The translations under genes and the position numbers were made by a program. The notes below the pieces were generated by a model. That model did not search any database and was not told the origin of the DNA. It saw only the letters and a program-made list of their open reading frames with translations. Shown here one piece after another: positions 41,504 to 50,486 of a DNA stretch of 53,523 nt (positions are counted from its first letter, which is position 1; every line of letters starts with the position of its first letter). Source of the stretch: Sphingomonadaceae bacterium (GTDB lineage: Bacteria > Pseudomonadota > Alphaproteobacteria > Sphingomonadales > Sphingomonadaceae); assembly GCA_947476425.1 (NCBI GenBank), contig CANJQJ010000019.1, positions 1 to 53,523 of the forward strand. Direction: 5' to 3'.

Positions 41504-41630
41504 ACGATTATGTAATCAGCTGAAACAAAATGCAATAAGTCACTGATATCGCATGAATTATTCTGCGTCGAAGTTTACGCTGCCGCATCCCCGCTTGACC
41601 CCCGACGGTCGCGCGTTCAGAAGCCTGTCC

Positions 41631-41879
41631 ATGGGGCCTGAAGCAGATGCCAACGTCGAAATGTCGTTCGAGGACGCGCTGAAGCGGCTCGAGGAGATCG
41701 TGCATCGCCTCGAGAGCGGAGACGAGTCGCTCGAGAATGCGATCAACCTCTACGGCGAAGGCGATCGATTGCGCGCGCTATGCGAGAAACGCCTTGCCGA
41801 TGCGCAGGCGCGGATCGAGAAACTGACGCTCGGCGCTGACGGCAAGCCGGTCGGCGCGCAGCCGTTCGACGCACCGTGA
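41631..41879 (+). CDS. xseB: Exodeoxyribonuclease VII small subunit
   Basis: 82 aa. SFEDALKRLEEIVHRLESGDESLENAINLYGEGDRL is the signature two-helix XseB domain. With XseA it forms a single-strand exonuclease. The start was set at ATG 41631 (MGPEADANVEM), which gives the normal family length; the open frame upstream would add ~26 residues with no homology. The stop overlaps the region of the next gene's possible GTG start, so it is co-transcribed with ispA and coaD. Confidence 0.93.
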   Translation: MGPEADANVEMSFEDALKRLEEIVHRLESGDESLENAINLYGEGDRLRALCEKRLADAQARIEKLTLGADGKPVGAQPFDAP

Positions 41880-41890
41880 ACAGGGTCGCG

Positions 41891-42790
41891 ATGTCCGTCA
41901 CGATCCCCGAATTGAAATCCGCGCTCGCACAGATCGCGGTGGACATCGATCATCAGTTCGAACGGCTGTTGCCGTTGCCCGACGATCCCAGGCGGCGTCT
42001 CTACGAGGCAATGCGGCATGCCGCGATCGGCGGTGGAAAGCGGTTGCGTCCATTGCTGGTCTGCGCGGCGGCGGATATCTTCAACGTCGATCGTGAACGC
42101 TCGCTCCGAGTGGGCGCGGCAGTCGAGAGCATCCACGTCTACAGCCTGGTCCATGACGATATGCCTTGCATGGACGATGACGACCTGCGCCGCGGCCGGC
42201 CGACGGTTCACAAGGCATTCGACGAGGCGACCGCGGTGCTTGCCGGCGATGCGCTGCATGCGCTGGCGTTTGAGGTGCTCGCCGATCCCGAGACGCATCC
42301 GGATCCATTCGTGCGCTCCGAGCTTGTCGGCGAACTGGCGCGTGCCAGTGGTCCAGCCGGCATGGCAGGCGGGCAGATGATGGATCTGGTTGCCAATGAT
42401 GCTGCCTTCGACCTGCAGACCGTGACGCGGCTCCAGCAACTCAAGACCGGCGCGCTGATCGGTTTTTCAGTCGAGGCGGGCGCCATATTGGGTCATGTCG
42501 TTCCCGAGGGGCGACACCGGCTTCGCGCTTATGCCCGCGATCTCGGTCTGGCGTTCCAGATCGCCGACGACCTGCTCGATGTCGAGGGCGATGCGGCGAT
42601 CACCGGCAAGGCGGTTGGCAAGGATGCCGATGCGGGCAAGGCGACCTTCGTCTCGCTGCTCGGAGTAGAGCGTGCGCGGCAGCAGGCACATATGCTTGTG
42701 GAGCAAGCAATTGGCCATCTTTCGTCTTATGGAGCCGAGGCCGGATTGCTACGGGCGATTGCTGGCTATGTGATCGAGAGGGATCGATGA
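41891..42790 (+). CDS. ispA: Farnesyl diphosphate synthase / polyprenyl synthetase
   Basis: 299 aa trans-prenyltransferase that condenses IPP with DMAPP and GPP to FPP. The first aspartate-rich motif is DDMPCMDDDDLRRGRPTVHK near 86-105 with two residues between the Asp pairs (the type II bacterial FPP pattern), and the second is DDLLD near 225. KTGALIGFSVEAGAI lies between. ATG 41891 with AGGG upstream is preferred; a GTG at 41876 overlapping the xseB stop is possible. The stop overlaps the coaD start (ATGA). Confidence 0.92.
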   Translation: MSVTIPELKSALAQIAVDIDHQFERLLPLPDDPRRRLYEAMRHAAIGGGKRLRPLLVCAAADIFNVDRERSLRVGAAVESIHVYSLVHDDMPCMDDDDLRRGRPTVHKAFDEATAVLAGDALHALAFEVLADPETHPDPFVRSELVGELARASGPAGMAGGQMMDLVANDAAFDLQTVTRLQQLKTGALIGFSVEAGAILGHVVPEGRHRLRAYARDLGLAFQIADDLLDVEGDAAITGKAVGKDADAGKATFVSLLGVERARQQAHMLVEQAIGHLSSYGAEAGLLRAIAGYVIERDR

Positions 42791-43293
42791 AGAAGCGGAT
42801 CGGCGTCTATCCGGGCACGTTCGACCCGGTGACCTACGGGCATACCGACATTATCCGGCGCGGTGCGAAGCTCGTCGACGAGCTTGTGATAGGTGTGACG
42901 ACCAATGCCTCCAAATCGCCGATGTTCAATCTCGAGGAACGGCTGGCGATGGTCCGCCGCGAAGTCGAGGGCCTGGAAGGTGCGATCAGCGTGGTTTCGT
43001 TTGATTCGCTGCTGATGGACTTTGCCGAGCGCGAAGGCGCCTCGATGATCATTCGTGGGCTGCGTGCAGTGGCCGATTTCGAATATGAGTATCAGATGGC
43101 CGGGATGAACCAGCAGCTTAACAGCCGGATCGAGACCGTCTTCCTGATGGCCGATGTGGCGTTGCAGCCGATCGCGTCTCGACTGGTCAAGGAAATCGCG
43201 CTCTATGGCGGAAATATCGAGCGCTTCGTGCCGCCGGCGGTTGCCGCCGACGTGGGCAAGCGCGTTGCGCTGATCGGCCGCAAGGGCAGTTAA
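42787..43293 (+). CDS. coaD: Phosphopantetheine adenylyltransferase
   Basis: 168 aa, the standard length. It makes dephospho-CoA from 4'-phosphopantetheine and ATP. The nucleotidyltransferase motif is GTFDPVTYGHTDII (residues 9-22, with the TxGH form), followed by RGLRAVADFEYEYQMAGMNQ and the C-terminal ATP-binding PIASRLVKEIALYGGNIERFVP. It is translationally coupled to ispA. Confidence 0.96.
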   Translation: MKKRIGVYPGTFDPVTYGHTDIIRRGAKLVDELVIGVTTNASKSPMFNLEERLAMVRREVEGLEGAISVVSFDSLLMDFAEREGASMIIRGLRAVADFEYEYQMAGMNQQLNSRIETVFLMADVALQPIASRLVKEIALYGGNIERFVPPAVAADVGKRVALIGRKGS

Positions 43294-43359
43294 GCATTCA
43301 GCTACCGGCAATCGGGCATGCGCCAGATTGCCGGCGAAGTTATGGGAAAAGGCATGGCG

Positions 43360-44061
43360 ATGCGTTGGAAGTTGATTTTGGCGGTTTTTCTCGGGATCTT
43401 TACCGCCGGGTTGGCCATGGCGAAGCATGCGCCAGTGGTGAAGCCTATTCCTACGCCTGCGCCGGCGCCCGCGCCTGCTCCAGTTCCGGAAAACATGTTG
43501 AAGCTCGAACTGTCGACGGGTGGCACGGTGACGATCCTGCTGCGGCCCGACAAGGCGCCGCTGGCCGTAGAGCGGATCAAGACGCTTACGCGGCAGGGCT
43601 TCTATAACGGCCTCGGCTTTCACCGCGTGATCGAAGGCTTCATGGCGCAGGGCGGCGACCCCAAGGGCGATGGCTCAGGCGGCTCGACCTATCCCGACCT
43701 GCCTGCCGAATTCAATGACATGCCGCATGTTCGCGGCGTGATGGCAATGGCCCGTGCAGGCGATCCGAACAGCGCGAATAGCCAATTCTTCATCATGCTG
43801 ATGCCGAACCTCGGTCTCGACGGGCATTATACGCCCGTTGGTCGGGTGATCAGCGGCATGGACTCGGTCGATTCCATCGCGAAGGGCGAGCCGCCGGCGA
43901 ACCCGACCAAGATCGTGCGGGCAACAATATTGGGTGAGCCGGTGGCCGTCGAGGCAGCGCCGCCTGCGCCGGTCGCGGCGGTTCCCTCTGCGCCAGCTGC
44001 TGCTTCGACGTCGCCCGTCGCGGTTGCTCCCGCGCCTGCCGAAGCAGCTCCTGCTCAGTAA
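43360..44061 (+). CDS. Peptidyl-prolyl cis-trans isomerase, cyclophilin type
   Basis: 233 aa. N-terminal signal peptide (MRWKLILAVFLGIFTAGLAMA), a short proline/alanine stretch, a single cyclophilin domain with FHRVIEGFMAQGGDPKGDGSGG, SANSQFFIML and LDGHYTPVGRV (catalytic Arg, Phe and His present), then an alanine/proline-rich tail of ~45 residues. It is probably a periplasmic foldase. ATG 43360 was chosen because AAAAGG is 8 bp upstream and the signal peptide is then intact. Confidence 0.92.
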   Translation: MRWKLILAVFLGIFTAGLAMAKHAPVVKPIPTPAPAPAPAPVPENMLKLELSTGGTVTILLRPDKAPLAVERIKTLTRQGFYNGLGFHRVIEGFMAQGGDPKGDGSGGSTYPDLPAEFNDMPHVRGVMAMARAGDPNSANSQFFIMLMPNLGLDGHYTPVGRVISGMDSVDSIAKGEPPANPTKIVRATILGEPVAVEAAPPAPVAAVPSAPAAASTSPVAVAPAPAEAAPAQ

Positions 44062-44205
44062 ACCGGTCGCTGCCTTTACCGCGATGAATGAGCGGCGGCT
44101 GGCATTGCCGCGATGATCTTGGCGTAGCGCAGGCTCTGTTCCCGTCTTCGGCTGGACGTCGTCGGGCGCTATGCTTTCGGCAACATATCAGTCGGGAGAG
44201 ATGCG

Positions 44206-45402
44206 ATGAGCGGTAACGAACAGGATGGAATCAGCTGGGAAACGCTGATCGATCAGCTGAAGCCGCTTGGCCAGGCAATGCGCGACCGCATGCCGGAGCG
44301 GCTTCGCAACGATCCGCAGGCGATGCAGGAATCGCTGCGGTTGCTGCTTTCGGGCGTGCTGCGCGCGACGAACGATGCGCTGATCTTCGATCGCGAGCAT
44401 CCGGTGATCGTGCCCGAGCTCAATGTCGTACAGAATATTTTCCAGCCCAATGCGGATACGATCTACAAGTCGGTGCTGATCGGCAAGGGCGGGACGTACC
44501 GCCTGAAGGGCGACCGCGGCACGGTACGGATGACGATCCTCGCCCAGCTCGGACCCGATACGCTCCGGACCGGCAAGCATCACCCCGCGCTGTTCCAATA
44601 TGATCTTCGAGACCTGAAGCTCGACGCGGACGGCATGTTCGACGTGATCATCTCGCCCGAGCGGCCTGCCGGCCATACGGGCGACTGGTGGGCGCTTCAT
44701 CCCGATTGCGAGAAGTTCATGTTTCGTATCGTCGGTTGCGACTGGGGCGTCGAGCGCGAGCCACGGTTCGGTATCGACCGGCTCGATGCGCCCGCCTCCA
44801 AGGGGCGGCCTTCGCTTGACCAGCTGGCGGCGAATATCGCCGAGATCCCGTTCATCACCGGCACCTGTGCGCTCGCTTTTCCCGACAAGGTCCAGCAGAT
44901 GCGCGATGCGGGGCTGATCAATGAATTGAAGGTCGTCGATTTCACCCAGATGACCGGGCTGGCGCGGCAATCCTATTATGAAGGTGCCTATGATCTTGCC
45001 GACGACGAGGCGCTGATCACCGAAGTGAGCATACCGGATCAGGTCGGCTATTGGTCGCTGATCCTGACCAACGATCTCTACGAGACCACCGACTGGTACA
45101 ACAACCAGAGCAGCCTCAATGATACACAGGCTGTGGTCGATGGTGACCGCGTGTTTCGAGCGGTGATCTCAGCGCGGGATCCCGGCGTGCATAACTGGCT
45201 CGATACCTCCGGCTACAAGAGCGGAGCAATCCAGGGACGCTGGTTCGATACCGATAATCGGCCGACACCGACGGCAAAGAAGGTGAAGCTCGCCGACGTG
45301 TTGAAGCATTTGCCGGCGGACACGAAGCGGATCTCGCCCGAGGAGCGGGACGCGATGGTACGCGAGCGGCGGATCAGGGCGCAGATGCGGGTGATCTGGT
45401 AG
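44206..45402 (+). CDS. DUF1214 domain protein (first of two)
   Basis: 398 aa, no signal peptide. The C-terminal half carries the DUF1214-type pattern ADDEALITEVSIPD, YWSLILTNDLYETTDW, SSLNDTQAVVDGD, and SARDPGVHNWLDTSGYKSGAIQGRWF. The N-terminal half has NADTIYKSVLIGKGGTYRLKGDRG. Function unknown; the family appears in lipid or xenobiotic catabolic clusters. A paralogue is encoded at 50483-51748, at the other end of the same cluster. A GGGAG precedes the ATG, and a terminator-like hairpin follows. Confidence 0.8.
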   Translation: MSGNEQDGISWETLIDQLKPLGQAMRDRMPERLRNDPQAMQESLRLLLSGVLRATNDALIFDREHPVIVPELNVVQNIFQPNADTIYKSVLIGKGGTYRLKGDRGTVRMTILAQLGPDTLRTGKHHPALFQYDLRDLKLDADGMFDVIISPERPAGHTGDWWALHPDCEKFMFRIVGCDWGVEREPRFGIDRLDAPASKGRPSLDQLAANIAEIPFITGTCALAFPDKVQQMRDAGLINELKVVDFTQMTGLARQSYYEGAYDLADDEALITEVSIPDQVGYWSLILTNDLYETTDWYNNQSSLNDTQAVVDGDRVFRAVISARDPGVHNWLDTSGYKSGAIQGRWFDTDNRPTPTAKKVKLADVLKHLPADTKRISPEERDAMVRERRIRAQMRVIW

Positions 45403-45412
45403 GAAGCTTAAG

Positions 45413-45439
45413 CCCCTCCGTGCCAGGGAGGGGCGTTTT
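45413..45439 (+). terminator. Terminator after first DUF1214 gene
   Basis: Stem CCCCTCC/GGAGGGG around GTGCCAG, followed by CGTTTTC, 10 bp after the stop codon. The same hairpin type occurs near 33135 and 48427. Confidence 0.7.
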
Positions 45440-45490
45440 CCTGGAGCCTACTTCGGTGCGCTGAGACATTTTCATCCCAATGATTCTTCC

Positions 45491-45583
45491 GTCATCCCGA
45501 CGAAAGTCGGGATCCATGGCACTCACAGTTCTCGCGATCGACCCACTGCCGCAACATGGATCCTGGCCTCCGCCGGGATGACG
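45491..45583. repeat. Dispersed palindromic element, copy C (inverted)
   Basis: Opposite orientation to the copies at 26705 and 32925. It opens with the GTCATCCCGAC-GAAA-GTCGGGAT palindrome (45491-45513), contains the core in reverse (CAGTTCTCGCGATCG, about 45527-45541) and closes with GCCTCCGCCGGGATGAC (45567-45583). Confidence 0.85.
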
Positions 45584-45606
45584 AATCAATTGATCTGAAA
45601 TGGCGT

Positions 45607-46056
45607 CTACGGATGCATGTCCACGTGGAAGCGGGTCAGCTTGAGGTGGGCGATTTTCCAGACGCCGGCTTGGCGGACGTAGCGCTCGTGATACTGGCCA
45701 TAGCCGGTGATCGACTGCGAGCCGGGTATCGGCGATTTGCCCTCCGACCAGACGACGCGATCCTGCATCGCCCAGATGATCGTTGCCTCGTCGTCGCTGA
45801 CCAGCGTGATTTCCGGCGTATGGACCTGATGCGACGTATGGGCATCGATCACCGCTTCCTTGATCTGCGCCATGAGCGCCGGGCGTCCGCGATGGGGTTC
45901 GCGGCCGGTGTCCTGCTGGACGTCGAGGATAGCATCATCGATGAAGAGGCCGCCGAGGCCCTCCCAATCCTTGGTGTCCAGGAAGCGGCAATAGCGAGCC
46001 TTGACGCCGCGAATTTCTTCCAGGGCAAGCAGGGTCTCAATCGGGGACATCGTCAT
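45607..46056 (-). CDS. SnoaL-like (NTF2-fold) protein
   Basis: 149 aa. ETLLALEEIRGVKARYCRFLDTKDWEGLGGLFIDDAILD is the typical SnoaL-like opening, followed by HTSHQVHTPEITLVSDDEATIIWAMQD and YHERYVRQAGVWKIAHLKLTR. These NTF2-fold proteins act as isomerases, hydratases or small-subunit partners in aromatic, polyketide or steroid pathways. The start at 46056 has GGAGAGG just upstream. Divergent from the LLM oxidoreductase gene, so it is probably part of the same cluster and its regulation. Confidence 0.85.
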   Translation of the reverse strand: MTMSPIETLLALEEIRGVKARYCRFLDTKDWEGLGGLFIDDAILDVQQDTGREPHRGRPALMAQIKEAVIDAHTSHQVHTPEITLVSDDEATIIWAMQDRVVWSEGKSPIPGSQSITGYGQYHERYVRQAGVWKIAHLKLTRFHVDMHP

Positions 46057-46211
46057 TCCTCTCCGGTGATCGTTTGTTCTTTCTCGCGACATCTTTTCAG
46101 GGATGTACCCGAGATGCCCTCCTGCCTTATGGCAGGTCATCGTGTCTGGCCGGACGGCCTAAAGCGCACGCTCGACGTTTTTTGACCAAGTTTGCGAGGA
46201 TCAACGAAACC

Positions 46212-47294
46212 ATGACCGCACAGGAAGATGCCGGCGCAGCCGCATTGTTCGAAAAGTTCGGAACCTATATCCTTCCCGGCCGGGTCAGCGACCCGCGTCG
46301 CGGCATCGACGAGGCGCTTGAAGCCGAGCGGATCGGATTGGGCGCGGTGTGGATTTCGGAGCGTTTCGCGCTCAAGGAGCCCGCGGTCCTGGCAGGTGCG
46401 GTGAGCGAGGCGACCTCGAAGATCCGCATCAACGGCACCTTCTATGCGACGATGCGCCACCCGATCGTCACCGCAAGCATTGCTAACATGATGCAGGCGA
46501 TGAGCGGCGATCGCTTCGGAGTGATGTTCGCGCGCGCAGTGCCCGCTTATATGAAGATGCTGGGTTCGCCTGCGATCACCATGGAGCGCGTTGCAGACTG
46601 CATCTCGATCATGCGCCGCCTGTGGGCTGGCGAGACGGTCAGTTACGAGGGCGTGCTCGGGAATTTCCCGATGCTCAAGCTCACCGACAAGCATGACGGC
46701 CCGCCGCCGCCGATCATCTTCACCGCGATCGGGCCGAAGTCGCTCGAATTTGCGGGCACACATTGCGATGGCGTGCTGCTGCATCCGTTCGTGTCGCCGC
46801 AGGGCGTCGCCAACAGCATGAAGATCGTACGTGACGCCGCAGAGAAGGCTGGACGTGACCCGATGAAGGTCAAGATCATTCATAATGTCATCGTCGCCCC
46901 CGATCTCCAGAAGGACGAGGAGGACGCCGTCGTCCGTGGCCGAGCGATCACCTATTTCGAACTCCCGGGCTTCGGTGACCTGATCGTCGAGATCAATGAG
47001 TGGGACAAGTCGGTGCTCGACCAGATCCGCGCACATCCGAAGATTGCATGCCTCAACGGCAAGCCTGCCGATCAGGCCTACACCCGCCAGGAACTCGTCG
47101 ATGTCGGCCAGATCCTGCCGCAAAAGTGGATCGACGACGGCGCCGCCGTCGGCACCGCCGCCCAGTGCGCGGATCAACTCATGGCCTATCTCGACGCCGG
47201 GGCGGACGAGATGTTGCTGCATGGTTCGGCGCCAAAGGACATGGGGCCGTTGACGACCGAATTGAAGCGCGTTCTCGGCGCGAGGGCACGCTGA
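46212..47294 (+). CDS. LLM-class flavin/F420-dependent oxidoreductase
   Basis: 360 aa luciferase-like TIM barrel. Recognised by RRGIDEALEAERIGLGAVWISERF, TFYATMRHPIVTASIANMMQAMSGDRFGVMFA, DGVLLHPF and the C-terminal GTAAQCADQLMAYLDAGADEMLLHG. Members use FMNH2 or F420H2; which cofactor applies here cannot be told from sequence, and no F420 biosynthesis gene is in the window. It leads the rightward operon; its stop overlaps the start of the next gene (TGATG). Start ATG 46212. Confidence 0.88.
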   Translation: MTAQEDAGAAALFEKFGTYILPGRVSDPRRGIDEALEAERIGLGAVWISERFALKEPAVLAGAVSEATSKIRINGTFYATMRHPIVTASIANMMQAMSGDRFGVMFARAVPAYMKMLGSPAITMERVADCISIMRRLWAGETVSYEGVLGNFPMLKLTDKHDGPPPPIIFTAIGPKSLEFAGTHCDGVLLHPFVSPQGVANSMKIVRDAAEKAGRDPMKVKIIHNVIVAPDLQKDEEDAVVRGRAITYFELPGFGDLIVEINEWDKSVLDQIRAHPKIACLNGKPADQAYTRQELVDVGQILPQKWIDDGAAVGTAAQCADQLMAYLDAGADEMLLHGSAPKDMGPLTTELKRVLGARAR

Positions 47295-48421
47295 TGACCG
47301 TGCTGACACCGGATATGGTCACCACCAACCTGCGTGAATGGCTGCGGGATCATGGCGCGGGATGGCGCAATGTGGAGGTCAAGCCGATCGAGGTTGCGCT
47401 CGGCTCCGGCTTCTCGGCGGAGATCTTCTTCGTCGACGTCGAATATGACACTGACGCAGGGCATCAGGCACAGTCGCTTGTCGTGCGCAGGCAGCCGCAG
47501 AATTTCGAGGTTGTCCTCGGAAGCAGTCTTACCCTCCAGGGACAAATGATGGCTGCGCTGGACAAGTGGGGCGGGGCACCGGTGCCGCCGTGGATCGGGA
47601 TGGAGCTTTCGCCTGACGTGCTCGGCATGCCGTTCCTCGTGATGGGCAAGGTAAGCGGGCATTCGGCAACGCAACGACCCAACTATAATCAGGTCGGCTG
47701 GGTCGCGGACATGACCCCGGCGCAGCGTTTCCAGAGCTGGAAGAACGGCATCGAGGCGTTCGCGCAGCTCAGCAAGCTCGACTGGCAGAAGGATGGCTTT
47801 GGTTTCCTTGCCAACGCCGAATGGGGGGCGCCCGGGGTAGACCAATATGTCGGCCATCTGCTCGCATGGTATGAAGGCTGCGCGAAGGGGCGGGATCTGC
47901 CCTATGTCGATGCCGCCGTCGAATATATGAAGAAGAACAAGCCGAGCAACGTGCCGGTGAACGTGCTTTGGGGCGATGCGACGCCTTCGAACGTGATGTT
48001 CGACGCGCAGGGAAATGTTGCTGCGCTTATAGATTGGGAACTGGCAGCGCTCGGCCCGTCGGAACTCGACCTGGCATGGTGGCTGTATTTCGACGACCTC
48101 TTCAGCCGACGCTTTGGAGTCCAGCGGCTCGAGGGCTTGCCGACCCGCGACGAGTCGATTGCGATCTGGGAGGCTGCTGCCGGGCGTAAGGCGGAGCATC
48201 TCGAATATCACGACATCGTCGTCGCGCTGCGCATGGCGCTTGTCGTGGTCGGGGCTTATGATCGCCAGGTCGGCATCGGTAATATTCCGACCGAGAACAA
48301 GTCGCTCAATGCCAACCTCATGACGCTGTATCTAGCCGAAAGGCTCGGGATGGAGTTGCCCGAGCTTGGCCCTGATTTCTACGCTTTCATGAAGAATCTG
48401 ACGCCCGTCGAAGAGAAGTAA
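47294..48421 (+). CDS. Aminoglycoside phosphotransferase (APH)-like family protein
   Basis: 375 aa kinase-fold protein. The catalytic loop reads LWGDATPSNVMFD (family HGDxxxxN, with His replaced by Trp) and the metal-binding motif is ALIDWELAALGPSELDLAWW. An N-terminal lobe with LVVRRQPQNFEV carries the likely ATP lysine/arginine region. In catabolic clusters such proteins accompany acyl-CoA enzymes rather than giving antibiotic resistance. The His-to-Trp change may alter phosphotransfer chemistry. Coupled to the LLM gene. Confidence 0.87.
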   Translation: MTVLTPDMVTTNLREWLRDHGAGWRNVEVKPIEVALGSGFSAEIFFVDVEYDTDAGHQAQSLVVRRQPQNFEVVLGSSLTLQGQMMAALDKWGGAPVPPWIGMELSPDVLGMPFLVMGKVSGHSATQRPNYNQVGWVADMTPAQRFQSWKNGIEAFAQLSKLDWQKDGFGFLANAEWGAPGVDQYVGHLLAWYEGCAKGRDLPYVDAAVEYMKKNKPSNVPVNVLWGDATPSNVMFDAQGNVAALIDWELAALGPSELDLAWWLYFDDLFSRRFGVQRLEGLPTRDESIAIWEAAAGRKAEHLEYHDIVVALRMALVVVGAYDRQVGIGNIPTENKSLNANLMTLYLAERLGMELPELGPDFYAFMKNLTPVEEK

Positions 48422-48426
48422 AATTA

Positions 48427-48449
48427 CCCTCCCCCCCTGACGGGGAGGG
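48427..48449 (+). repeat. GC-rich hairpin between APH-like and sulfotransferase genes
   Basis: Arms CCCTCCCC and GGGGAGGG around CCCTGAC, 6 bp after the stop codon. It is similar to hairpins at 33135 and 45413. It has no T-tract and may be a processing or partial termination site inside the operon. Confidence 0.5.
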
Positions 48450-48519
48450 GAGAAGTGATGCTTGACCCAACTCCGTATAATAAATACACGGTGTGGAAAT
48501 AAAAAGAGAGGATGCTGCA

Positions 48520-49698
48520 ATGACGTCGAAGCTCGAGGTCGCTGCCCTGATTGCCGAAGCAAAACAGGCGACCGGACTGGACGATTTCGGGACCGACCTT
48601 GCATTCATGACCGGGCTCAACAAGCTCGTCGACGCGGTCGAGGTGATGGACCCGCCCGAACAGCTGCGCGCCGCTGCGCATCACCGCATCGCGAGCGTCC
48701 TTTCGGCGCGGCTGCATTATATCGAGGACGAGAAGCTTCATCCCGAGATCACGCAGCAGGTGATCGAGGACCCACTGGTCGTGATCGGCCTGCCGCGTAC
48801 GGGCACAACGATCACGTACGACCTGCTCTGTCTCGATCCGGCCGCGCGCGCGCCGACCGAGTGGGAATGGTATATCCCCTGGCCCGCGCCCGAGATTGCC
48901 ACCTTCCACACCGATCCGCGCATCGCGCAGGTCCAGTCAATCTATGAGAACTGGCTCAAACACGCACCCCAGCTCGCTGACATCCAGCGAATGGACTGCA
49001 CGCAGCCAGGCGAATGCAATCATGGCATGATGATGCATTTCGGGAGCACTAATTTTCCCGCGGAGCTTGGCGTGCCGCAATTTGCCGAATGGTTGATCCA
49101 GGAGGCACCGGAGGGGCAGTATCGAACCCACAAGCGGATGCTGCAGCAGTTCCAGTGGAAAGGGCCGAAGGGTCGCTGGACGCTCAAGTCGCCGCAGCAC
49201 ATGATGGACCTTCCCGCGCTCGTGGAAGCTTATCCAGGCGCGATGCTGGTGTGGACGCACCGTGACCCGGTGCTGACCTTTTCGTCGCTGTCGAGCATGA
49301 TTGCGGGCTTCCTCGCAGCCGTCGGAGGCGCAGGCGATCTCAAGGCGATCGGCCGCTCTGTGTTCGATACCTGGTCCGAAGGCCTCTCACGCGCTACGAA
49401 GGTGCGTACCGAGCGTCCTGACATTGAAGCCAAGATCATCGACCTTGCGCACAAGGATGTCGTCACCGATCCGCTCGGATCTATCAAGCGCATTTACGAT
49501 CGCTTCAACCTGCCATTCAGCGAAGAGCATGCGAAGCGAATCCACAGCTTCCTTCATGATAATCCAGCCGCCAGCCGGCTCGGCAAGCACAAGCACATCC
49601 CCGAGGAATTCGGTATCGACAGTGCCGAGGTGCATGAGCGGCTGGCGGATTATTATGAGCGCTTCGGCGATCTTCTCGGCAAACCCTCCAAGGCATAG
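48520..49698 (+). CDS. Sulfotransferase family protein
   Basis: 392 aa. PAPS-binding 5'-phosphosulfate loop GLPRTGTT near 96 and the 3'-phosphate segment WTHRDPVLTFSSLSSM near 250. RWTLKSPQHMMDLPALVEAYPGA is typical of the bacterial sulfotransferase family found in mycobacteria and sphingomonads. It would transfer sulfate from PAPS to a hydroxylated small molecule. ATG 48520 with GAGAGG about 8 bp upstream was preferred to earlier in-frame starts. The next gene begins 8 bp after the stop. Confidence 0.87.
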   Translation: MTSKLEVAALIAEAKQATGLDDFGTDLAFMTGLNKLVDAVEVMDPPEQLRAAAHHRIASVLSARLHYIEDEKLHPEITQQVIEDPLVVIGLPRTGTTITYDLLCLDPAARAPTEWEWYIPWPAPEIATFHTDPRIAQVQSIYENWLKHAPQLADIQRMDCTQPGECNHGMMMHFGSTNFPAELGVPQFAEWLIQEAPEGQYRTHKRMLQQFQWKGPKGRWTLKSPQHMMDLPALVEAYPGAMLVWTHRDPVLTFSSLSSMIAGFLAAVGGAGDLKAIGRSVFDTWSEGLSRATKVRTERPDIEAKIIDLAHKDVVTDPLGSIKRIYDRFNLPFSEEHAKRIHSFLHDNPAASRLGKHKHIPEEFGIDSAEVHERLADYYERFGDLLGKPSKA

Positions 49699-49706
49699 GT
49701 GACAAG

Positions 49707-50486
49707 ATGAGCGTACTTGATCGTTTCCGTCTCGACGGCCGCACTGCGATCCTTACCGGTGTCGGCCCCGGCGTCGGCGAGCATGTCGCCAAGGCCTATG
49801 CCGAGCTTGGCGCGAATGTCGTGATCTCGGCTCGTTCGGCCGACCGGCTCGAACGTATCGCGAGCGAGATCAACGCGAAGGATGGGGGCAGGGCAGTCGC
49901 GGTGACCGCCGATGCCGGAAAGCGCGCCGATCTCGAGAATCTCGTCACTAAGGCGCGCGGCGCGTTTGGCCCGATCCATATCGTGTTCAGCAGCGCTGCT
50001 GGCGGGATCGTCTACGGCAAGGACGGCGGCGGCATCTGGGACAATACCGACGCTGTCTGGCAGGAAGCGCTCGACCTCAACCTGATGGCGACCTGGCGGC
50101 TGGCTGAGCTGACCACCGAGGACATGCAGTCGCATGGCAAGGGCAGCATCATCGCGGTGCAGAGCTGCGGCGGCTTCACGCCGCTGCCGCCCGCCATCGC
50201 GTATGGCGTAAGCAAGGCGGCATTGCTGTTCGCAGTGCGTCACCTTGCAAAGGTGCTGGCACCGCACACCCGGGTCAACTGCCTGTGCGTGGGTTCGATG
50301 AGCCCTGACGGCCAGGAAGCGGAAATCCATCGCGGGCTCGGGCTTGCCGAGCGCAACGCAATCAAGCGTTTCGGCGCGGCGGACGAGGCCGTGGGCGCCG
50401 CGATCCTGCTTGCCGGCGATGGATCGACCTACACTACCGGCAGCACGGTGTTCACCGAAGGCGGCCGAGTGGGAACGATCGCATGA
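49707..50486 (+). CDS. Short-chain dehydrogenase/reductase
   Basis: 259 aa classical SDR. Nucleotide-binding TGVGPGVGEHVAKAYAELGA near 16, the NNAG position reads SSAAGG (a departure from the usual form), and the active site has a serine in AVQSCGG and YGVSK near 170. It is probably an NAD(P)-dependent alcohol dehydrogenase or ketoreductase acting on the pathway's unknown substrate. The stop overlaps the start of the second DUF1214 gene (ATGA). Confidence 0.92.
   Translation: MSVLDRFRLDGRTAILTGVGPGVGEHVAKAYAELGANVVISARSADRLERIASEINAKDGGRAVAVTADAGKRADLENLVTKARGAFGPIHIVFSSAAGGIVYGKDGGGIWDNTDAVWQEALDLNLMATWRLAELTTEDMQSHGKGSIIAVQSCGGFTPLPPAIAYGVSKAALLFAVRHLAKVLAPHTRVNCLCVGSMSPDGQEAEIHRGLGLAERNAIKRFGAADEAVGAAILLAGDGSTYTTGSTVFTEGGRVGTIA

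Noticed and set aside
48462-48485. TTGACC and TATAAT close together before the sulfotransferase gene
   Set aside because: The spacing between the hexamers is only about 8 bp, too short for a sigma70 promoter, although TATAAT alone could be part of another promoter.
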